Positions 26,786 to 38,640 of a stretch of DNA of 64,000 bases are shown here, piece after piece; within the stretch, counting starts at the first letter, position 1; each line of letters starts with the position of its first letter. The position numbers and the translations under genes were made by a program. The stretch comes from Monarcha castaneiventris obscurior (Eukaryota; Chordata; Aves; Passeriformes; Monarchidae), in assembly GCA_026261815.1 (NCBI GenBank), contig JAMPIT010000437.1, forward strand, positions 6,088,001 through 6,152,000. The letters run 5' to 3'. A model generated the notes under the pieces. It saw nothing but the letters and a program-made list of their open reading frames with translations, had not been told where the DNA came from and made no database searches.

Positions 26786-29700
26786 CTTCCCTTATTATAT
26801 TTCTGAGAAATCTCTCAATCTTACCTAGCTGGGTGCTTGGGAATTTATCGAAATCTTTGTTTGACTACTGCATAATTTGCATGAAGATGTTTAATAATTT
26901 CTGGGCCAGATTCTCATTTGGTGGAAGAAGATGTGGATGCCAGGTAGGCAGCTCCTCTGCACACAGAGCTCCTGCCCCAGAGTGGCCATCTCAGAGACAC
27001 TGCTGCTGTTGGACTATAGGAGATGCAATGTTAAGCTTTTTGGCCTTCTCAGGTGGTGTTACCTTCCATTCAAAAGTAATTAGAGTCCTCAATATTGCAC
27101 ACATACCATTTACTTGCTTTCTAATTTAGTACTAGACTAAGGACAAATTACTTTCCAACAGAAAATGTCAATGGTTTCATAGCAACCAGAGGTACCTGAG
27201 AGCTTTCCTTTCATGTTAAATCCCATTATAAGGGCATCAAGCCTGGTGCTTTATGCCTCATGTTGGTGCGAGGGACTGACTGCTGCATCCAAGTAGCAGA
27301 GCCAGTCTCTGGAATCTGCTCCTTGTGCTTGCTAGAACCAAAATTTAAGAGGCCACCAGCTTGTTATGTCAAAAGTTGGGTGCTTTATTTTAATTAACTT
27401 CAACAGTTGCTTCAACACACAGAAGGCTGTTTTAAATGGGTTTTATCATCAGAGCTTTTATTTTGTGGAATGGCTTGATTTTGTGCTCAGAAACTGTGAA
27501 ATGAGAAGTTACTGCAAAAAAATCAGTCAATATTAACTACCTTCCAGCTGCTTTCCTACCAAAACCAAATGGTAACCAATACTGCTGTCTGATCCAACGC
27601 AGACAATTGGAAAGGCAAAAAAAAGAAATCTAATTTTTGCTTCTTATAGCTATCAAATGTATTTCACCCTGTAGACTTGTGGTTTTGCCATGAACTGAGC
27701 AAAGACTATCTGCATGGGATTTGACGTGGGGAAGAGTCAGGTCCTGCTTAATCAGCCTTACCTTGGGGCTGTGCAGTGGTGCAGAAGGCAGGGAAAGAAG
27801 AAAGAGTTGGGAAACCACTGCACTGTGAGACTTTGCTAGGTGATTCCTGCTGTTCCTGCAATACCTGGGATGCACAAAGACACAAGGTTATATTTGCCTC
27901 AGCTATTGGCTTGAGAAAAACATTAAATTTCAGTGGTTTGCCCAGTTTTATAGCTCAGTCATGGCCCTCCACATGCTGTGGGCAGGTTATTCAGCCTTGT
28001 TAGGTCCAGCAATATGTGAATGTGTATTTTGTTCCCTCAAAGATATGAGTGCATGTAGGACAGTTATCCCTGAACAAGTGCAGAAGTTCATCTCAGCACC
28101 CAAATACTCTGCAAATGTGCAAGCAACAAAAGCATAAGAGCTTGCAAATGCTTTATATTGCTGATTTTTGGATAATCACACTTTTTTCTCGGTACTTAAT
28201 GCAAATTAACTATTTAGTTCAGGTTTTATTGACTGGCTGTTACAGTGATTAGGAAGTTTTGGGGTCAATTTAATGAAAAAAAAAGAGACTGACTTTTGGC
28301 TTTGCTTCTTTGGTCAAAAGTGAGTTATGGTCTCAATGCGCAAATCAGAACACAAAACAAGAAATTTGTCTTTGTTGGGCTTTGTATGTGGAAAGAAATG
28401 AACTTCAGCTGATGTGGGATTTGGTAAAATTAAACATGCCTGCTGGGGAAAGCTGTTATTGGATATTATAAGAAAAGATTGATTTCAAAAAGCTCAGACT
28501 GTTGTATGAACAATCACTGAAATCAGTATTTTTACACAGCAAAGGCATAAAAATTCCAGTGAAAAAGTGAGTCTCAGTTTTTTCATAGAAACAGGATTCC
28601 AAAGCACCTTGAGAAGAATGAGTCAGGTGCCCCAGGGTTGGCATAGTGATGAGCTTTTCTCTTAGTGTACGCCTGAAAAAATGAACAAACTAAATTTGGA
28701 CATTGCTTGGCATGGCTACAGCTTCTGTTGCCTTCTTAGCCATCTTTTTTCAGTGTTTTTTTGTGAACAAGATTTTATTATCCTAAATGAAAAGCACATT
28801 TCATCCCATATCTCGATTACTCCTAAAACTTTAACTTCCTCACCTTCAGCTTTATACAGCTTATAAAAATAATTGGGCAGCACTCATGGAGACCCTATGC
28901 ACTTGGATGTGCAGAAAATTATTTTCCCCAAATAAAGCACCTCACAGCAGACTGGCTGGGTTGTCATGATATTTGAATTTTTATTGTATTCTGAATAAGC
29001 CTGGAGTGATCCCTAATTCTTTTTTTTTTGTTTAAACTGAGGCAGATTTGGGGAGATACTAATTTACTTTCATTAAATTGTGTTGTTGGCCATGAGAGGG
29101 AAAAAAACAAGCATTTAAGTCTTTGGCAGCTGTGCTTAGCTAGAAGTGCAGTTATAGGTTATAAAAGTAGTCTAAGGATCTTTTAAAAATGGTTTATGTG
29201 TCTTGTTTGTATGTCACACATCACTTCATTTTTTATAAGCTCAGAATTATAATTGTGGACTGTGACCCATAATCCATAAGAAGTATACATACATATTTAA
29301 GATTTCTAACAGAAATGAAGCATGACAGTTGCAGAACTAAAGCTGATTCTTGTAAGAATAATAAATCCATGGAAATCATGGAAACACAGATCATTGCACA
29401 GATAGAGACCAATATAACAAACCAATAAGCATAAGGCTGCCCAAGGAGAAAAGTGATTATAAAGAATAACAAAGAACTTATGCTAGTCCAAATTCATAAG
29501 AAAGAGAACAAAAGAAAGAAGTATGAAAATTGACTTGAATATTGGTACTTTGGCAGTAAAGATAATTCCCTCAGGCTGCTGTCCATCTGGTGCCCAGTTT
29601 ATGTCACAAAAACCAAGGTCGTCTTAACAAATGCGTAACATATTCATAGCTAACAAGATTTGTAACTTGCATTGTTTGTTGTGTTTCTATGATGTTCATT

Positions 29701-32700
29701 TAATTGACTGTATTCCATTAAAATTAGGCTGGATTTCTTAAGCTTCAGAATTTGTTGCACTTCTATGAATTCCCCACCTTCCCTCCCAGTAGTTTTTTAT
29801 TTTAACTATTTATGGGAGGAAAACTGAACTGTTCATATTTCTAAACAGTCTTAGTAAATGAAAATTGCTTGTGAGTACTGTGACCACCTTCAAAGTCTGC
29901 ATTAGGTTGTTGGGGAACAGGGTATTTGTTTGGTCATCCCTTCCACTCTCGGGATGTTAGAAAGACACCATTATTACCATAGTATCAAATGCAAAAACAA
30001 GGCTCTATCATAGCCATAAGAAGTTAAACTGAGTTAGCTTTCTCCTCCTCCTTTTCTAGGTCTTTCCAAGATGTGATTTGTTGAAAATGCATGCATGCTT
30101 TTCTTGCAAGAAGGCAATGCTTTTTTTCCAGTACTATGGAAAATAACTGTAATGTGTGGGTTGCTCATCCAGCTCGCTCTGCGGTTTGGCCTGTTGGGCT
30201 CCAAATCTGACCTAATATTTTCACTTCCTTCGGTACATTGGCTTGCATTTAATGCCTCATCTCTTTTCCCTCATGATTTCAATGGCAAAATTTGCTCAGT
30301 TTTCATTATGGTAAAAATTCCTTTAAGGTTATGGATAAAAACAGAATTTAAAGTAGTATGGTGATATTAAAGTCTCTAACCGTTAGAGATGAATAGCAGA
30401 ATATTGGGAATGTTCCTGCTATCGGTGCTGCAGGAAAAAAGAAAAGGATATGCACAAAGTAGAGGTACAGGAAGGTTTTGGAGGGCAGAGAAAATGCATT
30501 CCAGTGGGAGATTTCTGTTGAGCTTATAAAAAAAGAAAGTTAAGCCTGTATAAACACCTTTCTTTGAAGAAAACATGAAATACTACAGGGTTCTTTAATC
30601 TACCAAAGAAACATATAGCAAGAACCAGTAGCTGGGAGCTAAAGCATGGCAATTTCAAATTAGAAATAAAGCATATGCTGTTGCTTTTTTCTCTCTGTTT
30701 CATTGAGATGGTAATTAAACTTTGGGGCAGGCTCCATTGCAGTAGGAAAATGGTAGATGTCATCTCTGGAGACTTTCAGATACAGTCTATATACTTTCTG
30801 AAAGTTATTTTTTGGCTGAACACAAGTAATGGGGGGCTCAATATCAGAGGTAATTGAATGGAATATAAGTATCTGAAACAAAAACTCAGTGTAGATGAAC
30901 TAATCTCTTCTCCTGGCCTTAAATGTATGAAAATATAGATTGCATTACTGCAATGTGTTTGTTTCCTATACCTAATTGGTTTTCTTTCAGGGCTCAAAAT
31001 GCTTTAGTCACTGCAGCTTGCATCACTAACCTTTAAGAATTCAAAACAATGCTCTTTACTGCTTGCTGAATTGTCACATACTATATGTCTCTAAATCCAT
31101 CTGAATGTGCAATTTCCAACTCCTGATTAGCACCAGGAGCCCAGTCAAGGATGACAAAACAGCATCCAATTTTGTTGATCTCTACTACAATTACAACAGT
31201 CAAAAGCTGAATAAGGGCCATCCTACAGCTTAAATCTTTTGAGAAAAAACTGGTTGAAAATATGTTATATCACAGGGGTTATTGATGGGAATAGGGTGAT
31301 TGACAGGAAATTTTAAAAAACCCAAACCTTTCTAGGATGAATTACAGCACAAATATGTAACCCACAAAGAATGGACTGACTTCAGTGTCAATCTCTGTGA
31401 ATGGATTCCCCACAAATCACTGGGTAGAAAGTGCCACCAAACATTTGCAATAGCTCCAATCCCAGAGCAAGATGCTTTCTTGATTCCAAGGACAAAGTGC
31501 ATATATTGATTTAAATTTTCCATATTCTCCCTGAGCGAGTCAGAAATTGCACTGAGTTGGATGTGTGACAGTGAGAGTGTTCAGACAAATTGGTGGGGTG
31601 GAGTTAAGCCGTAAACTATCTGCGTCCAAAATGCCCTATCAAAGAACTCAGAGGATTATTTTCTGAGGAGTGTCAGCTACGGTTGCAGTGCTGATTTAAT
31701 ACAAAAATGTGTGCACCTACTCTGCCCTAATCCCTATTGTTCCTTCTTATGCCTTGTTGAATTTACCTCCATCAGCTCTTCCTACCAGAATGTGATTCTC
31801 CTCTTTCAAACACTTTTTGGTTTGACTCACTTTGTCTCATTGAGTATTTATCTTCTTCCTATTTCTGATTGCCTCTGATGTCCTTTCTCCTAGAAGATAT
31901 ATTCATCTATTCATATATTCACTATTTTTTCAGATTTTATTTATATCAGGTCAGGAGAAAAATATAATAAATTACTGTGACTGTGGAGTGCTCACAGGAA
32001 TAAATTGTCAAAGACTGTAATAAAATTATGCTGTCTCTAAGCTAGGGTCTTTGTAAACAAAGGCATTATACAGAATAAAGCTTTCCTGTCTGAGCTCTGG
32101 TGACAGTCTTGAGAATGCCATGCTTTGGTTACTCCAAACTTAAACATGGACAATTGGCTTTTCCCAAACCCTGTATGTCTGTAAGGACCTTTTCATGCTC
32201 AATGTTGCTTTCAGCCCTAACTCCATGGACTCATTGCTCTGGATCCAGATTTTGTCCCAGTCAGGACAATGTGAAGAAGAGGAAACTCCCACAGAAATGC
32301 CAGCAGTGCTTTAATTCCCACAAAACACTTCCCCTTGAAAAGCAGAGCTGTAAAAAACCCAAAAAAATCAATCTATCAATCCTCACTAATCTAAACCTTC
32401 AATCCCAACCCAGCCCATTCTGTGGGTGTGACCTGCCACTGGTGGGACTCCTGAAGTTCAGAGCAAGTGTCCTCAGGTCCCAGTTGTCTTGCATGCTTGA
32501 ATTTGGGGGTAGATAGTTCACCTGAGAGTGCAGTTAATTTTTTAAGCTCTTCATTAATTTGAATCCTTGCTCACACATCTTCTTGTAAATTGAATGCATT
32601 ACCTCCTTTTTCCACCACATGATAATTTTCCATTATCTAGGTACTTCTTGGGTAAGAAATTGTCTCTATTAGCATTTCTGTCATGCAGAACAAGCATTCT

Positions 32701-33662
32701 GTCAGTGTTGGCAGCTCTTCTTTACTACAGGTCTCAAATGTGAATTGAATTTTATATAAATTTCATGCTGTGACTTAAATTATCTCCCTTGAAGAATGAC
32801 TACCTGTAACACTCCTTTTAGTGGAGAGTCCTCAAAGAATCCCAACTATGGGACTCAGTAGTGGAGTTAAAAATCAAGAAGCAGGTTTTAAGTGAAAGAA
32901 CATTTTATCCAAAGCATTTGTCACAGTAATTTCAGCTGTTTCCACCTTAAGGAGGAAGGCTTGCTATGATTTTTTAGAGTTCCAGGTATTTCTGCTGTTC
33001 TACACTCCTAAATATCGGTTCCCAGGTGTGAAACTTGGCACTAAGTTGTTAAGTCCTTTTAAAGCTTCTTCAAAATATCCTTCACATGTAAGGAAGCGTA
33101 ATTTTGGAAATCCAATCAGCAACACATATGGTGTGCTGAGTGTATTTTTATACCTCAAACGCCTGCAGAAGACATGGGAGAAGCCCAGGAGAATCTTACA
33201 TGGATTTTTAGTGCCGTCCAGAATTTCCCCCACAGAGAATTGCTGGTATCTCACCACAGACATCCTTTAATAGTTTTGTTCCCAGAAATCCCTCTTTTGA
33301 AAATTAACAAAGTCCAATAACTTCTGTCTCCTCCTTCCTGTAGAGGAAGGAAGCTGAAAAAGCAGTTGCAGGTTTGTGCACTACAAAATGATACCATAGG
33401 AGCATTTTGGAAAACATTTTTTAAAAAGCTTTTATCATGTTAACTGGTACAGCATCCAGCGCAGAGTCACAATCGTGTTCCCTGTTAAAGAGAATTAACT
33501 TAATTCATTTTCATGTTGTGACCTGCAGCAGTTTAATTTACCTGAGAGCATTCTTCCTGTTAATACAGGCTGGATGGAAACATGATAACTTCAGGTTAAG
33601 TTAAGTGTCTGATTTGTGATGCAGTTTACCTCTGCAATGACTGCACTGTTCAAATTAATTAA
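26786..33662. other. Long unique non-coding stretch
   Basis: Nearly 7 kb without a recognised gene or repeat. ORFs are short; the longest plus-strand one (32100-32516, 138 codons) is cysteine- and lysine-rich but has no spaced zinc-binding pattern or domain. Simple A/T tracts occur at about 28.27 and 29.02 kb. An acceptor-like 'ggttttctttcag' at about 30.98 kb has no useful open exon behind it. Confidence 0.55.
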
Positions 33663-34090
33663 TACCAGATCATTATCTTTAGATGGCAGGCAGATGTTGA
33701 GGTTATGGTGTTTGTGAACCTTAAGCCTGTCTTTTTTTTCTGGGCAGATCACCAGCAGTTGCTATATAAATTGGAGAGCCAAGGTCTAGGCCTTCTGGCA
33801 GTCAATTGGTTTTGTAATTATCTTAGTAATAGTTCTCAATTATTATTCAGCAAAGGTCGTCTTTCCTCTGCTAATGGGTCACAGCACCCCCTAGGGATCC
33901 AGAGATGGGCCAGTTCTCCTTTTTATCATGTAAATGACTTGCCATCTGTGTGCCACCCAGGTTCATCTAAGGCAGTTCTGGAAACACTGATTATTAATAT
34001 CAAAGCTGCAGATTCTGACAGGATTGTAGAATTGTTTTTAAATGTTTTCAAAGATGGGTTTTGTTTCCTAAAATTTTCAAGGCTCTATTA
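33663..34090 (+). pseudogene. Decayed LINE reverse transcriptase fragment
   Basis: An opening of about 140 codons (ATG at 33705, in-frame codons back to 33663) keeps the order of LINE reverse-transcriptase motifs of the L2/CR1/Rex (Jockey) group. VFVNLKPVF matches the FIDLKKAFD block, DHQQLLYKLESQGL matches DH..LL.KLE..G, AVNWFCNYLSNSSQ matches L.WF.SYLSNR.Q, and VNDLPSVC matches YVNDLPS. The catalytic Asp of the first block is Asn here and AFD is VFF. The GVPQGS..GP.LF block lies in the next frame at 33886-33924, reading TP, a TAG stop, then GSRDGPVLLF, so at least one indel and one nonsense change have occurred. No YADD motif is visible downstream. It is clearly non-functional as an enzyme and old. 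The clade is inferred from motifs only. Confidence 0.75.
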
Positions 34091-34820
34091 AATGCTGTGG
34101 ACAGCTTAGTGGCAATTCTCTTCAAGTAATACAAAGATTAAAAACATAAACTTTTTTTTTTTAAGTAGATCACGTCATCTACCTGTTTATCTCTAACATG
34201 TATCTTCTACTTAATTCACAAATTATTATGTTTGAAACGCATGTTGAAAATGCTTTTCCTTTGAAAATAACCACAATCTGCAATGTTAACATTCAGACAG
34301 GTTACTGATGCACATGGAAAATTTCCCAAATATTGAAGTGTTAAATATTTCCAAGTCCTTTATTTTGAAATACTATTTCATCCTTTTAGTATTTTTATTA
34401 ATATGCTATTCAATATAACTCCTGTATGTGTTCATTCAATAGTATTTTGGGTTTTCACTGCTGTTGCACTGTTTGGTACGGAACTCTGCCTTTCCTTCCA
34501 GTGGCATTAGTAGTTACCAGACCCTGATACCCTTTTTTCCACCCCATCCTTATGACCTGCCTGCCTTTATTGCTGTCCCATTGTATTTTTTCTGCCATGT
34601 GATTGCCTGGGGGAAGTTAGATTACCAAAAAAAGTTATTGGACTTGAACAGAACTTTTTTATTCCCTTCTCTACATCATGTTTGCATTGCAGGCTGTGCT
34701 AACAATGAATAAAATGAAAAAGTTAACAAAACGGATAAAGTCATCATTTGCTTCTATTGTAATAGCCATGCTGTAATTGGTGCTGTTTCATATAAAATTA
34801 CCATATAAATTGTGCTATCC
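34091..34820. other. Unique AT-rich sequence, nothing recognised
   Basis: A short T tract at about 34151 and otherwise unremarkable sequence. More of the LINE fossil could extend into the first part but is no longer readable. Confidence 0.5.
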
Positions 34821-34990
34821 AAAGCTGCAACAGAAAGAGCAACAGTATTTACAATAAATGGCAAATCCCTATTAATTATTGATAGCCTAATAAACACTCC
34901 ATTATAATTCAGTCTTATTATTCATTATTAATAATAACTCTTATTTACTATTCATTGCGTAAGGATTAATTATGATTAAGTGTTCTAAAA
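34821..34990. other. TAAT/ATTA-dense block, possible regulatory element
   Basis: TAAT, ATTA and TAATTA cores recur many times across about 130 bases ('ctattaattattgatag', 'cctaataaac', 'attataattc', 'ttcattattaataat', 'ggattaattatgattaag'). These are the core sites of homeodomain factors, so a homeobox-bound enhancer is possible. A simple AT-rich compositional drift explains it about equally well. The block does not form a regular microsatellite. Confidence 0.28.
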
Positions 34991-35227
34991 ATGAATGGTC
35001 CACATGAATGTTTCTGTTTTCAGGGCCTTTTCCATTGAAGGAAAGGCTTTCCATATTAAAATGCTCTGTTCAACAGGACAGAACATGACTGTACCTGACC
35101 AGCTTACAGACACCAGTGTCCTGATCTTGGTGTCTGTGAAAAGCTGCTATGAGCTCTGTCAGAGACACTTGATGATTTTGTTTCTTTGGAGGCCTTTACT
35201 TGGCCCAAAGGTGGTTTACTTATGACC

Positions 35228-35265
35228 TGGGATGTTCTTGGCCTTCTTGGCCACCTGGGCAAACA
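35228..35265 (-). mobile_element. Possible short CR1 fragment
   Basis: The segment 'ggccttcttggccacctggg' resembles a stretch in the 3' untranslated part of CR1 elements as read on the opposite strand ('attggccttcttggccacctgggcac'). The likeness covers fewer than 40 bases and the flanks do not continue it, so this is a weak call. Confidence 0.3.
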
Positions 35266-37024
35266 GCAGTTTACCTTTATTAGTAATGAAGTTTTGCTTT
35301 CCTGCTTAGCAATGTCAGAGAGCTCTTTTTAAAATAAACTCAGCTAAAAATTCATTGAGGCATCATCATAAATCCCAGTGGCTTCAAAGCTTAATTTTGC
35401 TGGGGAAGGAGGCTGAATTTCAGGCATCACAATGACAGTGTGTCCTTCCGTGGATCTCAGAGCAACCATAAGGTGTACTGTGAATAAACATGTCTTCTCC
35501 AGAAATGATCCATTTATTGAGCCCTTGGTCTTACAATATTTTTATATAGATGCAATCAGCCCAGTTTTCTAGACTGCATTGCCAGAGTCAGGACTTTTAC
35601 CTTCTGGTGTTGGTAGTGTCACTGCTGGCTGTAGGAAGGATGGGGCTAGAAGTATTTGCAGCCAGCACTACTCCCTTTTTCTACCAGGCTTTTGATTTTC
35701 AGACCTCTCTTCCAAGCATAACTCAACTGCCAATTGTCACTAAGAAACAGCACTAGAGAATATTGATTTCTTACAATGCAGACCAAATTCTTCCCTTCTT
35801 TGTTTCAGTTTTTATGCTTCTGACCAGACTTTGTCTGATATTTTGCTTTGTCACTTGTTTCAGCTTTTTGATGCACAGGTAACTCCACCATATCTCCTGT
35901 TAGATGTTAAATGCTGCAAATTTCATCTGTTGTGAAATGCACTGAGACCATCAATCACTGCCCACCAGTGCTCCTGGAGTGTGCCCTAAGCCTGCCACAC
36001 TTGGAAGTGCCCTGAAGTTTTCACAGTGACTTTAGTTGAATACAGGGCAGGAGGATGATCACTGTGTGCCAAGGTAAGGCCTTCCTTCAGATCTGACTGC
36101 ATTTCACACTGGGGGGTGAAACCCAGTGGGGGTTTAAAGTACTCTGTCTGCAGGCAGCATTCTTGAGTTATGCAGTTTCTTGGCACAGAGGAGTTTCTGC
36201 ATATGCACTTTCTGTTTGACAAGGGTTCTCCTCTGTCTTTCCCCAACTGCCCACTTCAGAATTTAAAATATCTGTAAAATGCTCTGTATTTTTCCGTGAT
36301 GTGCCAGTTCTCACCAGCTGTGATTTTCCAATACAGTGATGCACTATAAGGCAGCCAACTGACTTGTAAAAGGATATGAGTTTGTGTGCCAAGGAGAATT
36401 TAGCATAATGATTCAACTGCAAATATAAAACACAGTTTCAAAGAAGGAAGAGAAGAAATTCAAAATTTAAATAAATGTGATATGTATAAATATTTTTATT
36501 TTGTTTCAAATAATGTCTTACTCTTCCGTGTGCGTGGCATCTAAGACACACTGAACATTTTTAACACGTAAGAAATCATTTAGTTTATGGACACAAAGCA
36601 GTGTATAAATCATGTAGCTAAATAAATGCTTTGTTTCCAATTCTTACGTGCATTATGCTGTGACATATCTGGAATTATTCCAGAAAGTCATTTCATGATA
36701 AGTCCTGCCAGCAGAATGAAGTTACAGCAGAAGCCTTGGGTAATTCGTGGTGCCTCTGCCAGCACCGAAGCTGTAGTGCAGGAGGAGTGTGGGTTAACAC
36801 CACGCATGTGCCTCATGTTCACACCTTTCCTTGAGCTGTGCAAGGCCATACCAAAGTGTCACTGCTTAAGCACTGCTGCCGTTGCCCAGGGGAGGTGTCT
36901 CACAGGCTCGGCTGCACAAGTCACACCTTCATATTCAGGCTTTGACACATCTTAAATAAGAGCAGAATTTGCTCTCTCTTTAGCTGGTCAGTAGCCCTTT
37001 GCACGGCATCCTTAGGCAGCTCTC
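35266..37024. other. Unique non-coding sequence, nothing recognised
   Basis: No gene or repeat family is recognised. Donor-like AAG|GTAAGG at about 36073 has no acceptor with an open exon before it. Confidence 0.5.
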
Positions 37025-37112
37025 CCAACTCCTCATGAGGTAATTGAATATGGATCTTGCCCCTTTTACAGATGAAGAAAATAGTCATGCTGTGTTTCAA
37101 GAAAAGATCATT
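37025..37112 (-). mobile_element. MIR SINE fragment, reverse orientation
   Basis: The words 'caactcctcatgaggtaatt' and 'ccccttttacagatgaagaa' match the reverse complement of the MIR 3' region (canonical 'acaaccctatgaggtaggta...ccccattttacagatgaggaaactgag'). It ends only about ten bases before the LTR insertion at 37122, so the LTR landed in or beside an older SINE. Confidence 0.65.
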
Positions 37113-37121
37113 TTTCCGTGG

Positions 37122-37697
37122 TGTCATGGTTCAACCCCAGCCAGCAACTCAGTTTCACAGATCCTCTGCTCACTGCTCCCCAGCGGGATTGAGAAGAGAA
37201 TCAGAAAAGTAACAGGGAGAAAACATGCGGGTTGAGATAAAGAGAGTTTAATAGGGAGAATAAAAGCACACAAGCAAAGCAAAACCTGGAATTCATTCCC
37301 CGCTTCCCATGTCCAGGCAGGTGTTCAGACCTCCCCAGGAAAGCTGGGCTCCATCACTGCTCAGGCTGGTTTGGGAAGACAAACCATCACTCTGAATGTG
37401 CCTCCTTGCTGCTTCTCCCCCAGCTGAGCATGACACCTTGGGTTGGGCTTGGGTATGGGACACCCTCGGGCCAGTTGTGGTCAGCTGTCCCAGCTATATC
37501 CCCTCCCAAATCCTTGTGCCCCAGCCCCCTTGCTGCTGGAGGGGGTGAGGAGCAGAAAAGGCCCTCGTGGTGTAAGTGCTGCTCAGCCATAACTAAAATG
37601 TCCCTGTGCTATCAACACTTTCCAGCACAAATCCAAGACACAGCCCCGTGTTAGCTCTATGAGGAAAATTAGCTCTATCCCAGGCCAAAGCAGTACA
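37122..37697 (-). mobile_element. Solo LTR, ERVL-type endogenous retrovirus
   Basis: On the minus strand the element runs from TGTACTG to CCATGACA, giving the TG...CA ends of a retroviral LTR. Recognisable family segments, given on the plus strand, are 'tgtcatggttcaaccccagc', 'gggttgagataaagagagtt', 'ggcaggtgttcag', 'ccccagctgagcatgacacc', 'gtggtcagctgtcccagct', 'gtaagtgctgctcagccata' and 'ccagcacaaatccaagacac', all typical of a very widespread avian LTR family. The polyadenylation signal ATTAAA is at 37247-37252 (minus strand). No gag, pol, env or second LTR flanks it, so it is a solo LTR left by recombination. No exact target-site duplication is visible at these ends. The usual TATA word just before 'ctgagcatgac' appears to be missing. 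ORFs inside it on both strands are incidental. Confidence 0.92.
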
Positions 37698-38199
37698 CAC
37701 AGTCTGTTACTCCAATTGATATAATTTTCCAATTAAGGTATAATTAATGTAAAATGCACTAGAAATATTAGGTAGGAGTGAAACTCTGACCATCTAGTGT
37801 TATTGAAAATGTTCTATGAACTCCATTATGCCATTGTAAAAAAATTCTCTAAATGTCAGTGGTGTGAGGAGCGCAAACAAGAAGTTGCTGTTATTAGACC
37901 TGCTTTTGTTATGCAGCCTAACTGAGAGCAATGCTGTATTTAAGAATAAGCAGGGAAGTAAAAAATGAGGGATTTTGATCACAGAGAAATCAGTTTTACC
38001 ATGTGCTGTAAATATTACTGAGGCAGCAACATGCCTGCTTTTCAGACGCCAGAAAATGAACAAAACGAAGGGAGGAATATCATGAATCGTAATTTGCTGA
38101 GAATGCAAACTATTCAATGTATTTAGTATTTTTTTTTATTTTATTCCTTTATTTTGTTTTGTTTTGAAGTAGGGTAATATACATATTTTGATCACTTTG
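37698..38199. other. Unique AT-rich sequence, T-rich tract
   Basis: Ordinary non-coding sequence that ends in an impure T-rich tract at about 38129-38166. No gene is recognised. Confidence 0.55.
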
Positions 38200-38640
38200 C
38201 TGGAACCTCAAAACATGGAAATACAGCACCAATGAGACTCGAAAACTCCATCAAACGCCTGCTGAAAAATGTCTGTTGCTGGTGCAACTGCAAGATCTTT
38301 TGCTATTTTTTCAACTAACATTTGCAGCATTTCCCACCTAGTGCAAGAAATGGTGGCTGCTTGCATAAACATAAATTTAAGGCTTAAAAGAGCCAACTTT
38401 GAAGTTAGTCCAACTGTTGGTGTTTATAGAGGAACGAGTGTGTCGGGAGAGAAGCTGCCTGTTCATCAGCTCGCTGTGGCAAATTTGCCTTTGAATTCAG
38501 CGAGACAAGAGTTAACCTCTCACTCCCCTTGCAGCTGAAATACAGCTCTGGTGCAATGCACTCCTGCAGCATCCTCCTCGCTGCCTTTTGTGTACAGTAT
38601 AATTATCAGCTTCATTATAATAACTCTTGCATTTAAGTAT
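38200..38640. other. Possible conserved non-coding element
   Basis: About 440 bases of compact, non-repetitive sequence with several retained CpGs (ctcgaaaac, aaacgcctg, aacgagtgtgtcggg, gctcgctg, agcgagac) and AT-rich homeodomain-like words at its end. Overlapping ORFs on both strands (38208-38396 minus, 38269-38538 plus) show no domain. The texture is that of a vertebrate enhancer element. The call is inference and needs alignment. Confidence 0.28.

Noticed and set aside
32100..32516. 138-codon Cys- and Lys-rich ORF as a possible zinc-finger protein
   Set aside because: Cysteine and histidine spacing does not fit any zinc-finger class that I know, and no gene context supports it.
37387..37654. 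ORFs inside the LTR as retroviral proteins
   Set aside because: They lie within the LTR itself; no gag, pol or env sequence is present.
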